Made by a program: the position numbers and the translations under genes. A stretch of 64,000 bases of DNA from Amyelois transitella (lineage: Eukaryota > Arthropoda > Insecta > Lepidoptera > Pyralidae): positions 9,613,001 to 9,677,000 of the forward strand of contig NC_083507.1 in the NCBI RefSeq assembly GCF_032362555.1. Direction: 5' to 3'. This document shows, piece by piece, positions 59,801-64,000 of the stretch (the first letter of the stretch is position 1; each line of letters starts with the position of its first letter). Under the pieces are notes generated by a model. That model had not been told where the DNA came from and did no database searches. It worked only from the letters and a program-made list of their open reading frames with translations.

Positions 59801-62126
59801 CTACTTCTGTGATAGTCCCTGATCCAATTGTACCATTCTTGTAACCTGGATTAGGTTCTGTTAGACTGTCTTCTTCAGAGGTCATTGTGCTTGTCATTGT
59901 TAGAACTTCTGCATTAGATGCAGATGCAATCAGATGTCCTGTAACGTTTTTATTATGAGTAGTGTCTGTCTCATTAGAAAGAGGCAATGTTTCATTATAT
60001 GATATAGCGGTATCATTTGAAAATGACTCCGTTACAATTTCTTTAACAGTGACAACTTTTTTCGTAGCATTGAAAGGTAAAGAAGATGCCGTACTATTGA
60101 CAGCAACGTTGCTGGAGTTATATGCAGATCCGTTTAAGTGTTCTATTTCAGTAGTTACTACAAAAGTTTCAGTAACTATTGCATCTGAGGCTGCACTGCC
60201 TGTCAAATTTCCATTTGGATCGGTGCCATTTGTTGCATTGAACGTCATTCCATCAAAGGTTACGGAAGTGGCATTCGCCGCAGATTCTGATATTGAATAT
60301 GTTTGTGTGGTTATGTTCTTGGTTTCCGTGAGTAATAGTGGGACTTCTGAACCATTGACAGTAACATTTACTTTTGACACAGTATAATTGTTAGTCGTAG
60401 AAATTTCAGGCACAGATGAGGATTGGGATATCGCGGAGGCCACTGTTTCGTCGCTAGAGTTATTCACATAAGGATTTTGATGTCTTGTGTTGTTATCAGT
60501 CATAGCATTTATTATTTTGTTTGTGGAAGTGTTTGTTGCTGATTTTGTATAAGAAATGGTTTCATTTATTTTGGGAGCTATGAATGTTGTATTATCATTA
60601 GGATAACTCATAATGGTTTTATTAGATGTGGATAACGATGCAGAATCACTTTGACTTGTTTGAGCAGTATTATCAGAATCAATTGTTTTCATACCAGGTT
60701 GTTCTTTTGTGTCGTTCTCATTGGAATTTATAAATTCATAGGCATGGGTTGGAGACGGTGTATCATTGTAATTGTTAACTTCTGAATTCAAGTTTTTGTT
60801 AGACGGTAATGATTTATTAGTAGTATTGATTTCTGAAGTCACGGCATTGTTTTTGGTCGTTTTCGATATTTGTGAAAGTAGCACGGTAGCATTTTTAGTA
60901 GAATCTGTAACGTTTTTTGTATCACTTAAAGAATTACTTCTAGTCATTGTTCTGTTGACTGGCGAACTATGAATGTTCGTAATGTTTAATTCTTGTGTAT
61001 TTGTAGTTCCTGTAACATTGTGTTGAACAACATGATCACTAATGTGCTGGGTTATTTTACTTAATTGCGGTGTTCCACTTTTAAAATTTACGCTTTCGTC
61101 ACTTGTGACTTCAGTTAAAACCGGTACCGCATCTGCTACTGCTGCAGCAGTAGAATTTTGACCAATACTGTCAGAAGATGCAGTTGCATTTCCATCACTA
61201 ATCGACTCTTGGCTGACGTTGAACAATCCCGATTCCAATACGCTGGGGGCACCTTTAGACGTGTCGTTAGACTCCAAAACAGCAAAATGTTCAGCTGCCG
61301 CCTCATACGTCTCTGTATTGCTTGAGGCAGTGGCTGAAGCCGCACTCAAATCATTTGTATCATTGACATTTGATGTGTTGGGATCGTATAATATCGCACT
61401 ACTATTGGCATCAGATTCCGAGACCGTATCCACTATGGAAGACATATTTGCTACTTCTGTGATAGTCCCTGATCCAATTGTACCATTCTTGTAACCTGGA
61501 TTAGGTTCTGTTAAACTGTCTTCTTCAGAGGTCATTGTGCTTGTCATTGTTAGAACTTCTGCATTAGATGCAGATGCAATCAGATGTCCTGTAACGTTTT
61601 TATTATGAGTAGTGTCTGTCTCATTAGAAAGAGGCAATGTTTCATTATATGATATAGCGGTATCATTGGAAAATGACTCCGTTACAATTTCTTTTACAGT
61701 GACAACTTTTTTCGTAGCATTGAAAGGTAAAGAAGACGCGGTACTATTGACAGCAACGTTGCTGGAGTTATATGCAGATCCGTTTAAGTGTTCTATTTCA
61801 GTAGTTACTACAAAAGTTTCAGTAACTATTGCGTCTGAGGCTGCACTGCCTGTCAAATTTCCATTTGGATCGGTGCCATTTGTCGCATTGAAAGTCATTC
61901 CATCAAAAGTTACGGAAGTGGCATTCGCCGCAGATTCTGATATTGAATATGTTTGTGTGGTTATGTTCTTGGTTTCCGTGAGTAATAGTGGGACTTCTGA
62001 ACCATTGTCAGTAACATTTACTTTTGACACAGTATAATTGTTAGTCGTAGAAATTTCAGGCACAGATGAGGATTGGGATATCGCGGAGGCCACTGTTTCG
62101 TCGCTAGAGTAATTTACATAAGGATT
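53614..62126 (-). repeat. In-frame tandem array of 1.7-kb coding repeats (units 1-5, continuing into 6)
   Basis: Counting each unit from the codon for N in NPYVN: unit 1 62126-60477 (1650 bp), unit 2 60476-58761 (1716), unit 3 58760-57045 (1716), unit 4 57044-55329 (1716), unit 5 55328-53614 (1715, one base lost). Unit 6 starts at 53613 and loses similarity near 52560. Units 3-5 are almost identical at the DNA level. Unit 1 and the linker after it differ more. The period is a multiple of three, so copy-number changes keep the frame. Confidence 0.9.
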
Positions 62127-64000
62127 TTGATGACTTGTATTGTTATCATTTATTGCATATATTCCGTTGTTTGTTCCTGATTTCGGATTGAAAATAGTTT
62201 CATTTGAATGCTTTTCATTTTCTTTAGCAATTATTTCTGTTGTCATGATATTTCGATTGGTCGTATTTGAAGTTTGTGAAAGTTGCAGTGTTCCATTTTT
62301 AATATAATTAGTAGCGTTTTCTTTGTCACTACTTTCTTTCTTTACTACTTTTGAGGTACTACTTTCAGTCAATGTCTTGTTCGCAGACAAACTAGAATGG
62401 TTTGACGTTTGTAATTCTTGTTTGTTTGGGGTTTCTGTAACATTTCTTGGGTAAACGTGATCAATGATATGCTTAGAATTTGTAATATTTAGTGGTTTTT
62501 CACTATTCATATTTATAATTTCTTCGCCGCCAGTCAAATTTTTTATTGGATTGTTGCTATCTGGCATGAATGAAGATTGGGATACCATTGCAGCTTTTGT
62601 CCCGTTCCCCGAGTAATTCTTCAAAGAATTTTTATTATTGGAGTTGGTATCATTGGTGGAATTTCTTTTGTTTTGGCTTATTAGCTTATTAACATGATTA
62701 TTATAACTTATTGTGGACGTGTTATTTACAGGTTTTGGGTCAGATGTACTTTGATTTGTACTGGTGGTATTAGATATCACAGCTGTCAATGTTTGATCAT
62801 CACTGGGACTGAATGTACTGGTTGGGTGTAACACTATGATATTTTTCTTTGATACTGCATCACTTAATTTATCGAAACGCGATGAATCGTTTGTTTTAAT
62901 TTGTGAAATTGAAGCATTAGATAGAGTTTCATTGAACACTGATAATAATATTGTACTTTTAGCATGCTTATCATTGTTACGATTGATTTGTGGTGTTAGT
63001 GCATTTTGGTCTGATATTTCACTGCGTGATTGCACTGTTGTATTATGAATATATTTTTTTGTATTATTTGTATTAACGTAAGTTTTTTCGGGAGAAATTG
63101 CGGAGGCTGTATCATATTTATTAATTGATGGGATTGAAATATTATTTAACGAATTAATAATTGTTTTTTGTGGCGATGTCATATTATTTATAGTTTTTGA
63201 ACTTTTGTCTGAGTATTCAACGTCATTGTTAATTTTAGGCAGCTGATGTTTATCGATGTCAGTTGATTTATTTGTATTGTTTAAGCTGCTCAATTTATTA
63301 TTACTTATATTTTTTGATATAGGTTCTGTATCCAACGATGATAAGGAATTATTTTTACTAATCTGAAACAAGATAAGATTACGGTTTAAGTTAGAGTTAT
63401 TGACGGATATGGCTTCCGGAATAGTTTTATTTTCATTTAATTTTGTCTCGTTCCATTTATATTTTTTTTCATGTGTTGTGTTTGTCATTAAGTCATTAAG
63501 TGGCAGATATTTGTCATTTTCATTCGAAATTGTGTCATTTTTAAAGTGCACTGGAGAAGCAATGGATTTTTCATCTGCGGAAGTTTGCTTTGATGCTGAC
63601 TTTATTGAACTATTTCGTACTTCATGTACTGTTTGATTTTCAGCGAAGCTTATATTATTGATTCCTTCGATTGATTCTGGAATATTTGTTTTCATATCCT
63701 TATGTTGAGAAATATTACTCTTATCTGATTTGTTTTGGCTGCTGATATTATTTAAGATGGAGATATTACTATTTGAGATAATTGGCACCGGCGTTGATGT
63801 ATTTTGTTTGTTAGTAGTTTGAAATAATTTACTGTTATTCAAATGAGACGCATTAATATTTTGCGGCTTCAGTTTTGGTTTATTATGTAAAAAGCTTGTT
63901 TTATTACGTCGTTCCTTAGAGTTTTCTAGAATCTGATCTGTTTTGAAATTATCTGCAATTATATCAAGATTATCACTTGGCAAATTTAATTTTCCTACGT
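53826..64000 (-). CDS. Giant Asn/Ser/Thr-rich tandem-repeat (mucin-like) protein, 5' end outside window
   Basis: A single frame of more than 3380 codons is open from the window edge and ends at a TGA created by a 1-nt deletion. The start lies outside the window. No ATG, signal peptide or certain acceptor is seen at the edge. About 620 residues of unique, low-complexity N/S/T/K-rich sequence precede five 572-aa repeats (the first is 550 aa). I count about 27 N-x-S/T sequons in the ~330-residue core of unit 3. Cys is absent and only one Trp was noticed. No chitin-binding or other known domain is visible. This composition fits a heavily glycosylated extracellular protein, such as a mucin or a silk/cocoon or egg coating. 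The role is inferred from composition only. No homologue is recognised. Confidence 0.8.
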   Translation of the reverse strand, partial: VGKLNLPSDNLDIIADNFKTDQILENSKERRNKTSFLHNKPKLKPQNINASHLNNSKLFQTTNKQNTSTPVPIISNSNISILNNISSQNKSDKSNISQHKDMKTNIPESIEGINNISFAENQTVHEVRNSSIKSASKQTSADEKSIASPVHFKNDTISNENDKYLPLNDLMTNTTHEKKYKWNETKLNENKTIPEAISVNNSNLNRNLILFQISKNNSLSSLDTEPISKNISNNKLSSLNNTNKSTDIDKHQLPKINNDVEYSDKSSKTINNMTSPQKTIINSLNNISIPSINKYDTASAISPEKTYVNTNNTKKYIHNTTVQSRSEISDQNALTPQINRNNDKHAKSTILLSVFNETLSNASISQIKTNDSSRFDKLSDAVSKKNIIVLHPTSTFSPSDDQTLTAVISNTTSTNQSTSDPKPVNNTSTISYNNHVNKLISQNKRNSTNDTNSNNKNSLKNYSGNGTKAAMVSQSSFMPDSNNPIKNLTGGEEIINMNSEKPLNITNSKHIIDHVYPRNVTETPNKQELQTSNHSSLSANKTLTESSTSKVVKKESSDKENATNYIKNGTLQLSQTSNTTNRNIMTTEIIAKENEKHSNETIFNPKSGTNNGIYAINDNNTSHQNPYVNYSSDETVASAISQSSSVPEISTTNNYTVSKVNVTDNGSEVPLLLTETKNITTQTYSISESAANATSVTFDGMTFNATNGTDPNGNLTGSAASDAIVTETFVVTTEIEHLNGSAYNSSNVAVNSTASSLPFNATKKVVTVKEIVTESFSNDTAISYNETLPLSNETDTTHNKNVTGHLIASASNAEVLTMTSTMTSEEDSLTEPNPGYKNGTIGSGTITEVANMSSIVDTVSESDANSSAILYDPNTSNVNDTNDLSAASATASSNTETYEAAAEHFAVLESNDTSKGAPSVLESGLFNVSQESISDGNATASSDSIGQNSTAAAVADAVPVLTEVTSDESVNFKSGTPQLSKITQHISDHVVQHNVTGTTNTQELNITNIHSSPVNRTMTRSNSLSDTKNVTDSTKNATVLLSQISKTTKNNAVTSEINTTNKSLPSNKNLNSEVNNYNDTPSPTHAYEFINSNENDTKEQPGMKTIDSDNTAQTSQSDSASLSTSNKTIMSYPNDNTTFIAPKINETISYTKSATNTSTNKIINAMTDNNTRHQNPYVNNSSDETVASAISQSSSVPEISTTNNYTVSKVNVTVNGSEVPLLLTETKNITTQTYSISESAANATSVTFDGMTFNATNGTDPNGNLTGSAASDAIVTETFVVTTEIEHLNGSAYNSSNVAVNSTASSLPFNATKKVVTVKEIVTESFSNDTAISYNETLPLSNETDTTHNKNVTGHLIASASNAEVLTMTSTMTSEEDSLTEPNPGYKNGTIGSGTITEVANMSSIVDTVSESDANSSAILYDPNTSNVNDTDDLSAASATASSNTETYEAATGNFAVLESSNTSQGAPSVLESGLFNVSQESISEGNATASSESIGHNSTAEAVADAVPVLTEVTSEESVNLKSGKPQLTTIPQYVNDHVDQYNVTGTSNTQELNISNLHSSPLNRTMTKSSTLSGTKNVTDSTKNATVLLSQISKTTKNIVMTPEINTSNKSFTSNKTLISQVTNSTDTPTPTHPYDFINSNNNDTKVQSSSTNHSEIMKLPTEPLKETQLQSINTTNPDNTAHTNQSDSAPLSTSNKTTVSNPNDNTTFTAPKINETISNTKSATNTSTNKRINAMTDNNTRSENPYVNNSSDETVASAISQSSSVPEISTTNNYTVSKVNVTINGSEVPLLLTVTKNITTQTYSISESAANATSVFFDGMTFNATNGTDPNGNLTGSAASDAIVTETFVVTTEIEHLNGSAYNSSNVAVNSTASTLPFNATKKVVTVKEIVTESFSNDTAISYNETLPLSNETDTTHNKNVTGHLIASASNAEVLTMTSTMTSEEDSLTEPNPDYNNATIGSGTITEVANVSSIVDTVSESDANSSAILYDPNTSNVNDTDDLSAASATASSNTETYEAATGNFAVLESSNTSQGAPSVLESGLFNVSQESISKGNATASSESIGHNSTAEAVADAVPVLTEVTSEESVNLKSGKPQLTPIPQYVNDHVDQYNVTGTSNTQELNISNLHSSPLNRTMTKSSTLSGTKTVTDSTKNATVLLSQISKTTKNIVMTPEINTSNKSLTSNKTLISQVTNSTDIPTPTHPYDFINSNNNDTKVQSSSTNHSEIMKLPTEPLKETQLKSMNTTNSDNTAHTNQSDSAPLSTSNKITVSNPNDNTTFTAPKINETISNTKSATNTSTNKRINAMTDNNTRSENLYVNNSSDETVASAISQSSSVPEISTTNNYTVSKVNVTINGSEVPLVLTETKNITTQTYSISESAANATSVSFDGMTFNATNGTDPNGNLTGSAASDATVTETFVVTTEIEHLNGSASNSSNVAVNSSASSVPFNATKKVVTVKEIVTESFSNDTAISYNETLPLSNETDTTHNKNGTGHLIASASNAEVLTMTSTMTSEEDSLTEPNTDYKNGTIGSETITEVANMSSIVNTVSESDANSSAILYDPNTSNVNDTDDLSAASATASSNTETYEAATGNFAVLESSNTSQGAPSVLESGLFNVSQESISEGNATASSESIGHNSTAEAVADAVPVLTEVTSEESVNLKSGKPQLTTIPQYVNDHVDQYNVTGTSNTQELNISNLHSSPLNRTMTKSSTLSGTKNVTDSTKNATVLLSQISKTTKNIVMTPEINTSNKSLTSNKTLISQVTNSTDTPTPTHPYDFINSNNNDTKVQSSSTNHSEIMKLPTEPLKETQLKSMNTTYSDNTAHTNQSDSAPLSTSNKTTVSNPNDNTTFTAPKINETISNTKSATNTSTNKRINAMTDNNTRSENPYVNNSSDETVASAISQSSSVPEISTTNNYTVSKVNVTINGSEVPLLLTETKNITTQTYSISESAANATSVSFDGMTFNATNGTDPNGNLTGSAASDATVTETFVVTTEIEHLNGSASNSSNVAVNSSASSLPFNATKKVVTVKEIVTESFSNDTALSYNETLPLSNETDTTHNKNGTGHLIASASNAEVLTMTSTMTSEEDSLTEPNPGYKNGTIGSGTITEVANMSSIVDTVSESDANSSAILYDPNTSNVNGTDDLSAASATASSNTETYEAATEHFGVLESNDTSKGAPSVLESGLFNVSQESISEGNATASSESIGHNSTAEAVADAVPVLTEVTSEESVNLKSGKPQLTTIPQYVNDHVDQYNVTGTSNTQELNISNLHSSPLNRTMTKSSTLSGTKNVTDSTKNATVLLSQISKTTKNIVMTPEINTSNKSLTSNKTLISQVTNSTDIPTPTHPYDFINSNNNDTKVQSSSTNHSEIMKLPTEPLKETQLKV

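Noticed and set aside
53099..62037. Repeated 141-codon plus-strand open frames (starting MSVSLE…) recurring every 1716 bp
   Set aside because: They are exact antisense shadows of the minus-strand coding repeats and change only as those repeats change. No signal of independent coding.
53614..62126. CRISPR-like or satellite array
   Set aside because: The 1.7-kb repeats are contiguous, coding and in frame. There are no short repeats with unique spacers.

Overview
This is a eukaryotic, AT-rich window with intron-bearing genes. It most likely comes from a moth or butterfly. The reasons are a cluster of takeout/juvenile-hormone-binding-protein (JHBP) type genes, GT-AG introns, and dispersed repeat families whose style I know from Lepidoptera. 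I cannot name the species.

Layout. Bases 1-75 are the last 24 codons of an unidentified plus-strand gene. The next ~5.8 kb has no recognisable gene or dispersed repeat and probably holds a long 3' UTR followed by spacer. From 5.9 to 49.8 kb lies a cluster of five secreted genes that I read as members of the TULIP lipid-binding superfamily. Gene A (5941-9431, minus, 7 exons, 259 aa), gene B (11991-23325, minus, 6 exons, 247 aa) and gene D (33557-38546, plus, 6 exons, 246 aa) are complete takeout/JHBP genes. Each has a signal peptide and a conserved C-x9-C pair. Gene C (24943-27073, minus, 3 exons, 458 aa) looks like a two-domain relative resembling mite group-7-allergen-like proteins. Gene E (from 45585, plus) shows only its signal-peptide exon and C-x9-C exon before the next locus begins. 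Introns and spacers carry many copies of at least four dispersed repeat families, several of them folded into long hairpins.

The last ~14 kb (50252-64000, minus strand) is one giant, Cys-free, Asn/Ser/Thr-rich gene, open at the window edge. Its main exon holds six head-to-tail repeats of 572 codons (1716 bp; the first is 1650 bp). A diverged seventh copy forms a separate 3' exon. Potential N-glycosylation sequons occur about every 12 residues in the repeat core. One base is missing from an A-run at 53832-53835, which breaks the long frame into two ORFs. I do not recognise the family. It behaves like a secreted or surface mucin-like glycoprotein, and its function is unknown.

Together, the TULIP genes look like a locally duplicated set of secreted carriers of small hydrophobic ligands. 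The giant glycoprotein gene lies antisense to, and possibly inside an intron of, the incomplete takeout gene E. All exon joins were made by hand from splice consensus, phase and family homology, without transcript data.
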